Below are positions 11,901 to 22,801 of a DNA stretch of 62,000 nucleotides, piece by piece. Source of the DNA: Acanthaster planci (lineage: Eukaryota > Echinodermata > Asteroidea > Valvatida > Acanthasteridae). The stretch is from the NCBI RefSeq assembly GCF_001949145.1, contig NW_019091577.1, forward strand, positions 64,896-126,895. Direction: 5' to 3'. Position 1 is the stretch's first letter, and the number at the start of each line of letters is the position of its first letter. Both the position numbers and the translations under genes were made by a program. The notes beneath the pieces are model-generated. The model did not search any database, was not told the DNA's origin, and saw only the letters and a program-made list of their open reading frames with translations.

Positions 11901-12157
11901 TGAACGCCGTGCAGAACGCCCGACAGAAGGCACTGGAGGTCGCCCGTTTGCTGCGACAGGCCCTCGGCCGCCCGCTGACCATTCGCGAGGAGGAGACATC
12001 GGAGGTGGAGGGGTCCTCGCGGGACGCCTCGAACGGGCACGACGGAGCGTTGACGTTCCAGCAACGAATGGCCAGTGCCACATTCACGGTGACCACAAAG
12101 GTGTTTGCTCAGTTTGAGCTTGTGTCCCGAGAAAAGGGCAAACAGTTGAAATCATGA
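8954..12157 (+). CDS. IRAK1BP1: IRAK1-binding protein 1 (SIMPL-domain protein)
   Basis: Three exons, 8954-9217, 10886-11082 and 11887-12157, join in phases 0 and 2 to give 243 aa; human IRAK1BP1 has 260. Conserved blocks agree with the human protein: PDRATVRVVVNSTKEA, RRLDYIIQTL, RVEGVYSMEAEVTI, CNFLTEKLDESV, PPHFYHS and RRQACLNAVQNARQKA, then IREEET and a C-terminal FELVSREKGKQ. The whole protein is one SIMPL domain (formerly DUF541), a fold also found in bacteria. In mammals it binds IRAK1 and acts in TNF/IL-1 signalling to NF-kB p65. The C terminus is basic, as in the nuclear-directed human tail. Start context gaaATGG is good. Neighbouring JAGN1 is on the same strand, but no functional link is evident. 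Confidence 0.93.
9218..10885 (+). other. IRAK1BP1 intron 1
   Basis: The 1,668-base intron runs from gtaagtaagg to cttcttgcag. It contains the foldback element at 10455-10644; otherwise there is no recognisable gene or RNA. Confidence 0.85.
10455..10644. mobile_element. Small foldback/MITE-like element with nested hairpins
   Basis: The left end cctaaccttccccaatcaca is mirrored by the right end tgtgtgaatggggaaggttagg with one mismatch. Immediately inside the left end, CACAGAATTAAAC (10473-10485) has a perfect inverted copy at 10497-10509, and a third related copy (gtttaact...tgtg) lies at 10613-10627. A further hairpin (gtctgg...ccagac) follows. There is no transposase, so this looks like a non-autonomous inverted-repeat element inserted in the intron. 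Confidence 0.6.
11083..11886 (+). other. IRAK1BP1 intron 2
   Basis: The 804-base intron is bounded by gtgagg and a T/C-rich tract ending ccaatag. I see nothing else in it. Confidence 0.85.
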
Positions 12158-12214
12158 CCAAGATTTTTTCATGTATTGTTTTTTTTTTTAATTTTGTCTA
12201 TTATGCATTGGAAA

Positions 12215-12351
12215 TTTTTATTATGAATTGAAAGTGAGAGTTTCCAATGGGCTGAGTGCAGTGTGTTTTCACATCGTAAGAAAGCAGAGAGCAATGCATT
12301 TTTTATTATGAATTGAAAGTGAGAGTTTCCAATGGGCTTAGTGCAGTGTGT
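12215..12351. repeat. Tandem duplication, 85-bp period, in the IRAK1BP1 3' flank
   Basis: Two 52-base copies at 12215-12266 and 12300-12351 (both containing gaattgaaagtgagagtttc) differ by one internal base (gctgag versus gcttag). The near identity implies a recent duplication or an assembly artefact in the IRAK1BP1 3' UTR or flank. Confidence 0.85.
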
Positions 12352-13377
12352 GCAAGTGCTCCCTCGCTTGTTACAAAGAGGGAGACAGGCTGGTACCTAG
12401 ATTCCATTGCCATGATTCGTCTGGTACCCAAGTAAGAACCCTTAAGATTTGTACCCATTCACATCAAGGTTGCACAGCACCACGCACACACCAACAATTA
12501 TGCATATTTCACTTTGCTATAGAAGACAGAACACAAAGAGAATACAAGATGTCCCCCAGTTCTCAGCGGTCAGTCTATAGATGAATCCCTTGACCTTTAT
12601 AATGCCGTCACTGGCTATTTACAGTAGCACCTGCCAGTGGCCGAAAGTAGTATGGTACACAGTAACTCGTCAGAGGGCACTGTTCCATGCCGGTCGTGTT
12701 CCATGATAGTCGTTCTTCAACCTTGGCCCATCACAGTGCTTCCAACCATTAACTGGGGCCACCGAGAATGTCCAGTGAAACATCTCTGGATAGTGGAAGA
12801 ATTTTACTTCTTGTCAACGGTATAGAGTTCCAAAGTGCATAGACTGCACACACACACAAATATGTGGAAAAAGCATTAGCACATGAACAGGCCCTTTAAA
12901 GCATCACCTGTGCTTATTCTATTCATAGGCATTAAACATGACATGCTGTGGTACTCTAGAAAAGTGTGTTGGCAATAAGCCCTGTGGGACATTGTTGCCT
13001 GGTTGCAAAGCGCCCTCTTTTCTTAATATATGTATATAATTTCATGCAACTGTTTCATGAATGTTTCCTTCACAAAGCAATGGTGACCATTTTTTGACTG
13101 AAGACTGACAACTCCTTAACTTGTTCTTCTTGATGGGATTTGGAGAAAGTAAACAGTGAGATAGATGACCCTTGTTCAGTTAAAAATATAGTTTATAATA
13201 CAGACTTTTGTCAAGCATAAACAATAATCTGACTTGCACTTTGCCTAAAGTTATCCAAGTTGCTCTAAAAATTCGAAGAAAATGTCACATGTCAATCCTA
13301 TACAAATGTTGCGATCAATCTGCCTTTTAAATTTTTACTTCAACCAATTTAGGTTCACAACCCATTTTGAAATTGGA
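12352..13377. other. Spacer downstream of IRAK1BP1
   Basis: No coding or RNA feature is supported. It includes a short CA run (about 12848-12858) and a gcgccctcttttc phrase at about 13010 that recurs at about 25675, probably a repeat remnant. Confidence 0.5.
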
Positions 13378-13922
13378 TTAACCACTTACTGCCAGGTACC
13401 TTTGAAAATGCAGTGTCTAAAACCGGGCGATTTTCAATATCGTTGGTTTTCATAAATTCATATCTTTTCCTGCACGCTTCAACCTTATCAAGGGACTGTC
13501 TGGTGGCTACTCTAATCTGACAGGCCCTGCCGCCTTGTAAAATGAGCCCAGATTGTCCGGTGTTACAAATTTCTGATGCTGATGAATAATTTCTGAATTG
13601 CTAATGTCTTTTCAAATGCGGCCAGATTAGCATGCAGCGGCATTGTATCGCTCATCACTGGAGTGCTGGAGCACTTTTATTCCCAGCGGTAATCCGCTCG
13701 CACTGAATGCCTCAAACAGTGGTATAATCTTTCAAAACAGCAACGGATTTCCTCCGCCATTGACAACAGAATGAATGTTGGCAATTCCCAGCAGCTTGGG
13801 CTTTTGTTCCAAGTAGGGTCTTCTGTTACAAGGTCCAGCTCTTTTGTCCTATTTCAAGCACCCCGGCTATGCATACAAACCCAAGGTACTCAAAACCGGG
13901 TTCCCCAGTAGCAGGTGGTTAA
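13378..13922. mobile_element. piggyBac-like MITE, about 545 bp
   Basis: Both ends carry TTAA (13378-13381 and 13919-13922), the piggyBac target site. They are followed inward by imperfect inverted ends: left TTAACCACTTACTGCCAGG, right (reverse complement) TTAACCACCTGCTACTGGG. There is no transposase inside. The right boundary coincides with the ATG of the small reading frame that follows. Confidence 0.45.
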
Positions 13923-14140
13923 TGGGATATACGTTGTGCTTGGTGATATATGTTGTACTCAGTGAGCCCCTCCCAAAAAATGCATTTTCATCAGACATTG
14001 CACAAAAAGCCCATGAAACATGTAAGGCACAAAATAATGAGGTATTGTTTTGCATGGAACATACAGTAGGTGCAGATTTGATTGACGCCGACCAGTGTTT
14101 ACAAAATCAGTGCACAAGGCGGTGCCTACTGGAGCGTTAG
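13922..14140 (+). CDS. Putative small secreted cysteine-containing peptide (72 aa), unrecognised
   Basis: An ATG at 13922 opens 72 codons. The N terminus MGYTLCLVIYVVLSEPLP resembles a signal peptide. The remainder has five cysteines (HETC, LFC, DQC, NQC, RRC) and ends RRCLLER. An AATAAA lies 120 bases after the stop, so a short polyadenylated transcript is possible. Against it: the start context is poor (ggttaATGG), the ATG overlaps the end of a MITE-like element, the cysteine count is odd, and I know no family. The frame is also open upstream to 13817, so it could be an exon of something larger, or chance. Confidence 0.25.
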   Translation: MGYTLCLVIYVVLSEPLPKNAFSSDIAQKAHETCKAQNNEVLFCMEHTVGADLIDADQCLQNQCTRRCLLER

Positions 14141-14257
14141 TAATCAGGTATAAACATTACTGTTGACCATTACTGCTTAAAAATTATGAAAGTTTCTTTG
14201 TGAGATTCACTGGCCATGTGACTGGAACTATTCACTTTGTCCATGATGTAAATTTCA

Positions 14258-14263
14258 AATAAA
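14258..14263 (+). terminator. Candidate plus-strand poly(A) signal AATAAA
   Basis: AATAAA lies just downstream of the small reading frame and 50 bases from the convergent PYROXD1 stop codon. It could serve either the putative peptide or a long IRAK1BP1 transcript. Confidence 0.35.
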
Positions 14264-14312
14264 TTTGTACAGTAACAGATTTGTAAGTTGCTTGATATTG
14301 CTACATTTTTGT

Positions 14313-17300
14313 TCAGTCAAAATAGTCTTCAATGTCTATGTTCGGATCTAGAAGGTTCTCCCCATAAGCACTTAGGTCTATCTTATTGAGAATCAAGTTC
14401 TCAAAGGTTTCCTCCAAGTCCGTTTCTCCAATCAGCACGGCTCCTTGCATCCGCCCATCTTTCAGCACCGCCTTCACGTACTCCTCCCCCTTGGTCATTC
14501 GAAGGAGCATCTCGTAGTCGGAGCCCAGCCCCTGGGCGTTGAACTTGCCCAGAAGCACCACTTTGTAGCCGAAGAACCTGGTGGCGTGGGCAAAGAGCTC
14601 AAAGCAGAAGTCCTGGGAGATGGGCTCCTGGCGGACGTTGGCCACCATGCACTTGGCGGCGTAGGCCCCCATCTGGCGCGCCTGGGACCAGAGACGCATC
14701 TGGAGCCAGTGGGGAGCTGGGTCCCACGACGCTGTGCACACGTCGCCCGCTGCGTAGATGTCGGGGACGTTGGTCCTCATGTGATCATCCACCTTCAAAC
14801 CGCCGTCCTCAGCTACGTTGAAGCTCGTCGTCTTCAGAAATGCACCGGCGTTGGGTGTAACGCCAGTTGCACTAATGACAAAGTCACAGCCGTAGAGCTT
14901 GCCATTGGTGAGAGAAACATACACAGGCCAAGAAACAGTTTCCTTGAATTCTTGGGTTTCCAAAAAGGCGTCAGGAGTCCGTCCTGATGTGGCCACTTGT
15001 TCAGGTGTAAGTATACCATCAACCTGAATAAGTTATGTTATGAAATGTAGACAAGAAAATGTAGGCAATGAGGACTCGGCATGTCATTTCAGAATTTGTA
15101 ACATGACACAAGAAGGACAGAACAGACACAGGTAACCATTCTTGAACTATTAACATTAGTTACAAATCATAATCTAGCCAAAGTTTTCACCCCCTAACAA
15201 AATTATGTCTAAAAGCCCACTGTGCTTAAAATAATTTCACAAATGTCAGACGAATTCTTTGCAGTTTAGTGAAAATCAAAATAATGCACCCATTTGTGAT
15301 GAATCCGGAACTCTGCACACTCGGAAGGACGACCTCACCTTGTAATGGATTTCAATGTCAGAAATCTGCCAGGGTCCAAAAAGCATACAGGATAACTGTC
15401 AGAACTCCATACCCAAAAACAAATCACGTACCTCACACTTGTACTCCACACGGATGTTGTGCGAGCCTTCGGCTTGGCCCTTCATCATCAACCCTGTGCT
15501 CCAGTCAGGGCCCAGGGCACCCCCTTGGGTGTCAGAACCCCCACCTGTGCCACTACTGACTGTAAATTAGAAACAGGAATTGATCTGTGATGATTAATTT
15601 TCTAAAAGGAAACAGGTTTGAAATGATGGGTTGGACTCCAAAGAAAGAGAAAGCCCAATGGTTTCACGTTTGCTTCCAAAAAAATTTACATTGAAGTAGA
15701 CTGTGTATCGTTGAGTCCATCATAAGTCCCTGTAAGTTTGTCACAAGTCATGCAGTCTCAAACCAAATCACAAGCTATAAAAGTAACTTTGATGAGGGCA
15801 TTCCTTTGTTATAGTTACCCTCTTGCTAACGTAAGAATCTGTGACTTGACTTTTGATGGACCCGACAACAATACAGGTGCATGTATGTAAAGTTTAATTG
15901 AAGGGACCAGAGGTAGGTGAACATTTAAGGTAATGGATGAGATTTAAGAAGGTTCTCTCCAAACGTTGTGACAAAGAACCCATTGTTTTATAGCACTTCC
16001 CAATTCCTGGGTTTTCCTCCCTCACCCGGTTCTTAAATTACTCCCTAAGGAAGCTGGAGGTCTTGGAGTACAGTACATCCAGTTATGGGATGTATTCGTA
16101 GAGCTATATTAAATTTAAAAAGTGCTAACTTCTCATTCTCCACACGGAGAAAATTTGACGCTCTCCTGGGCGCAGACATTTTGAATCCGTGTGCGTGCTT
16201 GTAGAACATTCAAATCAGGCAGAATGAAAATTGAATTATATACTCTAAATGCAATGCGCATCATGTACCGCTAAAATCTGATTAAAAAAGCCATGGCAAA
16301 CCATCTGCAGTGTATACGCACACGCATTTGCGTTATTTACGCAGAGCAAGATGAAACGCTCAATTACTGATTGTGTGTTAGTTTTTTGCATATCGGCTCT
16401 GTTGAAGTGTTGTTTTATCATAGACACAGATGAGATAGGCAAATAGCCGTACAAGACATACAACATTTTGAGTTTTCCATAGGTTTGTGCACAAACATGG
16501 ATGCGCCCAACAGGCATCACTTTGTACATGAGTCAGTACTCTAGTTCTTATATATAGCTCTGCGGATGTGTTACAGGTTTCTCACTGAAAGAAAGCAACA
16601 ATCCAATAGCTGACTGCCTGTATGCAAGCATTGTGGTAGAGTTCATCGCAAGTCCCTTCATGAGTCCTTTCATGAGACCAGCGACAAGGAAGAGGATCTG
16701 GAATTAATCAGCTCCAACTGGAGCATCACTCAGTCTGAACAGCAGTTTTTTTTTATTTATGGCTCGATTCAGAGTGACAAAGGAATATTTTTGTCACGGT
16801 TCATTTGAATAGCCTCTGATTTGACTTGTGACCAGGACGCCTCTGATGGACTTGTAGGGACTTGTAATGGACTGGACTTTGAGTATGACACTGCTACGCA
16901 CCAGTGTACTTGTGTCTCTTGAGGGGCCCCTTTGCCGTCTCCTTCTCGGCGCTCAATTGCGGCAGGAAGAACTCTGCCGCACCAGCGTCCACGAAGGTGC
17001 TGCTGATAGCATCATCCTTGATAGCCCACACCACCTGGCATCCTTCAATCTCATAGACAAGCTCAGTCGCGATGCCGCCGTTGCCGACGACGACCACACG
17101 CTTGGCTCCCGACATCCGCTTCTGAAACGTGACTACGCTCTCCGTGTCCCGGATGCCCAAAACATACGGGTTGTCTCGAGCAATCACTTTGGGCTGTCCC
17201 CCCGTGCAAATGCACAGTTTACGGTATGCTACCGTGGAGCCCTCACGTGTGGTGAGCCTGTGGTCTGCAGCATCTAGGCTGTCAACAGTGCATTGCAAGA

Positions 17301-17737
17301 CTTGGACATTTGTACACTGCGTCTGCATACTGCTAGCAGGGCGTTCCTCCACATCAAATTCTTCCAAGGCTCTGGAGATCTGGTCCAAAAACGACATAAA
17401 TAATATCCATCTAAGGCTGAATTATGCAATCTTGAACTGAAAACTAAAAAAGAATTATTTCTCGATCCATCTACTTTGAATGCAACTTTCCTTTGTTGTC
17501 TCCACAAAAAGTATCAAAGCTGTTGGTAAATTTTTCAGCCCCAAAAGTACGTGTTTGTTGCTTGGACGGTACCTTTGTGAAGTTTGTGACTGCCTTGATG
17601 AGGGGTGAGCTTGTGACCAGTAGGATCTGTTCTTCAGGACACAATGCAGACAGCTGCTCGGCACACGTAACCCCCGCAATGCCACCACCAATGACCACAT
17701 ACATGTAGCTTCCTTCCATTATCCTTGCCTCAGCCAT
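14313..17737 (-). CDS. PYROXD1: Pyridine nucleotide-disulfide oxidoreductase domain-containing protein 1
   Basis: Five exons on the minus strand (17737-17573, 17379-16902, 15544-15432, 15365-15339, 15023-14313) join with consistent phases (0, 1, 0, 0) into 497 aa; human PYROXD1 has 500. The FAD-binding motif GGGIAG is at residues 17-22, the NAD(P)-binding GNGGIA at about 154-159, ATGVTPN at 313-319 and the second FAD motif YAAGD at 351-355. No CxxxxC redox pair is seen, as in human PYROXD1. The C terminus [13 protein letters not shown] is identical to human. The protein is a flavoenzyme of nucleus and cytosol that binds NAD(P)(H) and protects the RTCB tRNA ligase from oxidative inactivation; human mutations cause myopathy. 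The start (gccATGG) is ideal. The linker coded by exons 3 to 5 is diverged, and exon 4 is only 27 bases. Confidence 0.94.
15339..15365 (-). CDS. PYROXD1: PYROXD1 exon 4, a 27-base microexon
   Basis: It reads ISDIEIHYK between acceptor ctggcag and donor gtgagg, in phase 0 on both sides. It bridges the exon 3 end (VEYKCE) and the exon 5 start (VDGILTPEQ). Skipping it would keep the frame, so alternative use is possible. It lies in the least conserved linker, so it rests on splice signals and phase more than on similarity. Confidence 0.6.
15545..16901 (-). other. PYROXD1 intron 2
   Basis: The 1,357-base intron runs from donor gtgcgt to acceptor ggcacag (minus strand). I see no gene, structured RNA or clear element inside. 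Confidence 0.7.
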
Positions 17738-18504
17738 GGCATTGACAAGTGGTTGTCTTTGCCTGCTAAAAGAAACCTACATCTCCAGTGAAACTTCTGT
17801 TGAATCCAAAGCTAAAAGGATGAGAAAATCACTCATATTATCACAACCTAACATTTGAGAATCTCTTTAACCATTTTATACAATTCATTATGAAGTTGAA
17901 ATCATGAATGAGTTTCAAATCAAAACTAGGCTACGGACCTAGACGCATTAGCCTATAGACTTTTACTTATGCCAACATGTATAATTAATACAGTACAGGC
18001 CTAAAGACTGAAAATTTACACTGCGTTCAGGTTTTATTTGATAATGATGGCTTTTGTTTTGCTGACCTAAAACACAGCCATAAATTATTGAGGGTTTCAT
18101 TTTACGCGCCCGTTTGCGCATTCGCCCATGGTCTTAGACCTGCCCCCTGAAATTATCAGCCACTGAGTGACAGCGGCCATGACACACGCCAGCACTGCAG
18201 AACGCAAGCTGACATTACTTCATGTCCATGTTCATGTACTTAGGCCTATGAAGACAAGAAAATGTTCTACGGCCTACCTTTTAATTTTTTTACCTTCAGA
18301 CTAGGCCCTATCATTACGTTGAAACGCGTTATTTTAAGTCTAATCCAATATCCGATTGTGGTAAAACTGCGTATAATCTGCAGAAATGCGCATGTAGATG
18401 CTGAGTTTAGTTGCGATGTGTTGTGAAATGCGGGGCAGCTGCAGAATCCATGGACGCCGCCATTTAATGACCTTTGACACGACCCGTGACCCAAACACGA
18501 CAAA
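17738..18504. promoter_or_regulatory. Head-to-head promoter region between PYROXD1 (-) and Ashwin (+)
   Basis: Only 767 bases separate the two start codons. Near the Ashwin side there is a YY1-like core, gccgccattta (18456-18466), and a nuclear-receptor DR1-like site, tgacctttgaca (18468-18479). CG-containing stretches (acgcgcccgtttgcgcattcg around 18103-18123; gacgccgcc at 18453-18461) point to a CpG-type, TATA-less promoter. A shared bidirectional promoter is inferred from spacing; transcription starts cannot be placed. Confidence 0.6.
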
Positions 18505-21500
18505 ATGGAGCAGGACGATGAACCGGAGGCAGTCGTTGTTGATATTTTACATCCAGAAATACTGAGCAGAGAGGACCTAGCTGATCTACTGTCCCAGGTG
18601 AAACACATTTGATAGTCTGCTTCTTTGCAAAATCAGGATATCAAAATATAACTTTGACAATTTGCATGGTAAAATTTCATCATTCCCTCGCAAATCAACC
18701 CATGTACAGTGTACATGTAGGTTTGACGTTGAGGGCCGAGGGTGGCAATGCATTGCGAGTTGTGCGAATTACAATGTACACGTGCCTTTTTTGCCATGCT
18801 AAATTTGTTAGTGTAGGTCTAGGCCTCCTTGTACAATGTACATGTACAGTTGCAGAGCAGGCTTTTTTCCCAAATAATGTCACAACTAGAAAGAAGGACA
18901 CTACGTCTGACAAATCTCAAATTAATAAGTAGGCCTACTTATATACTTATTCAATAATAAGCCACTGTACATATGTATGTAGTTGGTTACTGTTGGTAGG
19001 CCTCGTAAGACTATGAACCTTTCTGAGATTACTGATGAGAGATTTGAAAATAATTATACTAAAATAAAAGGACCAATTCTCGCACTCGGGATGACATCAC
19101 TGAGTCTTGATTCTTCTCTCGGATTGCTCAGTTGCAGGCTATTCCATATTTCACACTCAAAACTCAAAGGGCAAAAATAGTGTTTAGGTCTTTGGGGAAA
19201 TAACTTTACATCAAATGTGCCTGAAATTTCACTATTTATCTCCCACACTGTACCGAAAAGGTGTCAGTTATTTCTATCATGTTGCAGCAAACAACAAGGA
19301 AAACATGCAATCCTGTACAAGTACATGTAAATGGAAAGTTGCCCCTTTGCCCAGACATGAGTGGAACAACCTCCGACCATAAGAATATTATGAGCAGGGC
19401 TCATTTGGTGGGGATCATACAGTAACACTATAAGATGACCCAATGGAATACTCTCAACTTCTCATTTTCAATGATATACCAGTACCCGGTACTTGTCACC
19501 TTGTCAGAACCACTTGTAGAATTTTGCCCTTCACTCATGTCACTCCAGAGTCCACCTCACAAAACATCTACATTTCAAATGTGTATATCTGTCACTCAAA
19601 ATATTGCAAATATGATAATGTAATACTTGTAAATGATGTAATCTGATAATTATACCTCTGTGTTATAACACATACTAGTATAACTATAAGGAAAAAGGAG
19701 GTTTGAAAAACATTTTTAAAGGAAACTTTGTCAGTAGTCACAAAAATAATTACTTCGCATTGCATTTGTAGGAATTATGACCAAGTGGGGTTCTTGTGTT
19801 TTTTCCCGTCATGGCAACAGAGACACATCAAATTAGATCGTCCCAATGCAACAAAGGAGGACCTTCTCGAGATCTTCCACAGAACCATCACACCCCTGCC
19901 TCAGCGTGCACCCAGGGCCAACAGGCGAGGGCGCACCACTGCCCAAGTCCACAGGAAGCTGCTGCAAGCCAAGCGACGGCTGCAAGCCAATAGTGATCAG
20001 GGATCGAAGGTCACGATGACTGTTGGATTCTCAAAAAGGTTTGTTGTTGCTCCTGACTTCAGACTCAGTTATTGTGTATGTTGATGCTGCTTTATGCACA
20101 GTTTAACAGTCTGGCCTCGAACCAGAGGTAACACTTTCATCTAGCCCTGTGTAATATCAGGAGATTAAGTGACAGGCATATTATATTGTGCACGGATTGG
20201 TGAAGTGGAATTTATGTACATGTATGTAACTGTTAAAGAAAATTCAAGTCCTGTTTCCTGTTGTGGTCATTTATTGGACCAAGATTAGGCCCAGCTTACC
20301 CAATGAGAAACAACATTGACGGGGCGCGAGGGGAGAGGCATGTTCCAATGAGATTTGTCCAGGATTGTCTCCAAAAAGTCTGCCTAATCCTAATAGGGAG
20401 CACGTACATCCCGCTCTTAAAAGATGCTGCAGGCGCGCACGCGATAACAACCACAACGGTACACCAGCTCAACTGAAAAAAAGGAGAGTCACTCACATCC
20501 TTTTTCTTTTTGTTTTTCATGGTTCACCGTTGCAGCGTTTCATCTGAAACCCAACCAGAAAGTGAAAAGAGCTCAGACAGAATTTTGTACTCCTCATGTA
20601 ACCATATACCCCTTCAGACCGAAACTTCATTTGAGAGAGATCTGTGCTGAAATTGTATGGTGCACCGTTCTCAATGCACCCAATTTATCCCCTTTTCAAT
20701 TGCCAACTTAACTCTTGTTGATGATACCTGCAAGCAGCAATCCCATTCACGCAAATTTACTACATGTATGAACCCTTCCACTGCAAAAATCCTGAATCGA
20801 TCATAACCCATAGCTGTTGTATCACTAAATATTAAATAACTATGTGTTTACATACATGTATACATGTACTTTCTTTTTTTGGGGGGGGTTATTATGCTCT
20901 TGACAGGGCGTACTACCACACCTTGCTTATAACAGTCATTAAGTATTCCATTCCATAACCATCTAATGCTTACAGTTTCACACGGCAGTGCCCAAAACAG
21001 CAACGCGGCAAACCCCCCGGCCCTCCCAGGTAACACAGACCCACACTCATGATACCCGCTTTCCACTAAGAAACTCAGACAATCCTAGACAAAATAGTTG
21101 GAACACCTTGTGGAAAGCGCGGCGAATAGATCCCCCCCTCTCCAATTTTTTTTTTATTTTGACTTCGTTATAGATACCATTTCCCCCAGTTTTTACCACA
21201 GATGACATTGAAAAAGGGGCCACACTTGCAGTGCTTTTCTGTCAACTGAGGCCACAGGCGGCCATCTTGCCTCCCAAATAGAAAAGGTGATCATTGGCTC
21301 CCATGCCACAATGGCAAGTAAGCCTCTGTATTACCCTTGTATTTAGCACTGCAATATGGCTCCTGGTGGCTTCAATGACCTCTGTGGGCTGAATGAGGGC
21401 ATTGAGAGTCCAGACTTTTTGTATGCAATGCCCATGGTCTTTACTTACTTATCCAGTTTCACTTTAAAACCACTTTGTTTTGTCAGATTATTTTGTCTGG

Positions 21501-22801
21501 CCATTGATACTTGGTGTTTTCACCATGTTGTCTCACACCTTTATGGGACGTTCATGTTGGCCACGGAGTGACTTGTGCAAGGACCATAGGGGAAGCTGCA
21601 GCATCTGTTAGTGCAACCAGTGAACTGAAACGTTGTGCTCTGGTTACTTTCACAGCCAAAGAAACCAGCAATCGCCAGGCCTGAATAGCTCATCAAGTTC
21701 TTCCTCAAGTCCGGGCACAAGCAGGCTAAAGCCACCCCCCGTTGTCACCAGCAAGCAACGGACGCTCAAGCTGCCTTCGTCGAAAACATCATCATGGCCT
21801 TCTGGTTCTTCCAGCACCACGATCAAAGCTGCCAAAGACAGCACGAGTCCGGCCACAAACAGCCAGGTCGACTTGGAGCCTAAGAAGATCGTGACCAACA
21901 AATCGACTGTGCAATCAAAACGGGACAGCCGAGTGACCAGTCCTACTACCTCAGCTGTCACACCAGACTCCCTGCCCCAAATCAAGCTCAAGACCAGCAT
22001 AAGCCCAGCAGTTGCACCAGTTTCAGATAAAATGCGGAAGATGTCTGTGAAGCCGTTGGGCTCTGATTCCACCAAAATAGCCCTGAAGAGGCCAGTACCA
22101 TTGGATATCAATGGAAAGGTAATTATGACAATCCCTATTGAGCTTTATTGTCAGAGCTGAGTGACCTAAATTCAGTGTATTATTTAATTGTTATTTTACA
22201 ACTTGACACCGGATGACGTATAAACACACATCATTTCCCTTATTATTCCACAGAGGACGTGCACACTCAGTTAAGAATTCTTTTTGGCATGTCTGCGGTT
22301 AACGTATTAACGCGTTGTGCTTGGTTGGGTCAAAGCACAAGCGCAAGGTTGAAGAATTTGCATGAAAAAAAATTTGCCCCCTGCAGCTTTTTCGGGTAAG
22401 AAAATCCGATATTAACTGGTTAACTGCAATGTGCGGACTTATCTGAGTGGCCACCAGTTCAGGGGTGAGACAACGCACATACATGTTGGCAGGTCGCATT
22501 ACCCTATCAGCCAAAAAAAAGACATTCCAGCACGTGTGCACCCTTCATTTAGCATGCCACAGTAATGGCATATGATTAACAGTCACGGGATACTTGTCGA
22601 TTTCCAAAAGCACATAATTTGATTCATGTGAGAAACGATTGCTGAAGGAGTCATGCAAAAGAGATGAGAATGAACTTCCAAGAATTCAATGTCTCTTCTT
22701 TCCAGACCAACCCTAGATCATCGGATACAACGACAAAGACCTCTTCATCCGAAGATGACCATTCACCCAAGCAGAAAATCAAGAGGATTTCCTGGCCTTG
22801 A
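18505..22801 (+). CDS. ASW: Ashwin (tRNA ligase complex subunit; C2orf49 orthologue)
   Basis: Four exons (18505-18597, 19821-20038, 21656-22118, 22706-22801) join in phases 0, 2 and 0 into 289 aa; human Ashwin has 232. Matches to human: an N-terminal LHPEILSREDLADLL (human LLHPELLSQEFLLLTL), then ATKEDLLEIF with ITPLPQR (human KDSLTDLYVQHAIPLPQR) and NRRGR, and a C terminus KQKIKRISWP (human KRKIQHVTWP). Residues 104-258 are Ser/Thr/Pro/Lys-rich and presumably disordered, and account for the extra length. Ashwin is a small nuclear/cytoplasmic subunit of the tRNA-splicing ligase complex with RTCB, DDX1, FAM98 and CGI-99, and was first described in Xenopus axial patterning. The start context is good (caaaATGG). 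If the last intron is retained, the frame stops at 22160. Confidence 0.9.
18598..19820 (+). other. Ashwin intron 1
   Basis: The 1,223-base intron runs from gtgaaac to ggcaacag. It has several short palindromic words (tgtacatgta, taggcctac) of the type that dominates the second half of the window, and no gene. Confidence 0.8.
20039..21655 (+). other. Ashwin intron 2
   Basis: The 1,617-base intron runs from gtttgt to ctttcacag. It contains a poly-G run at about 20881-20888 and a perfect YY1-type core, cggccatcttg, at about 21249-21259. No gene seen. Confidence 0.75.
22119..22705 (+). other. Ashwin intron 3
   Basis: The 587-base intron runs from gtaatt to ctttccag. It holds no recognisable gene or repeat structure. 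Confidence 0.8.
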
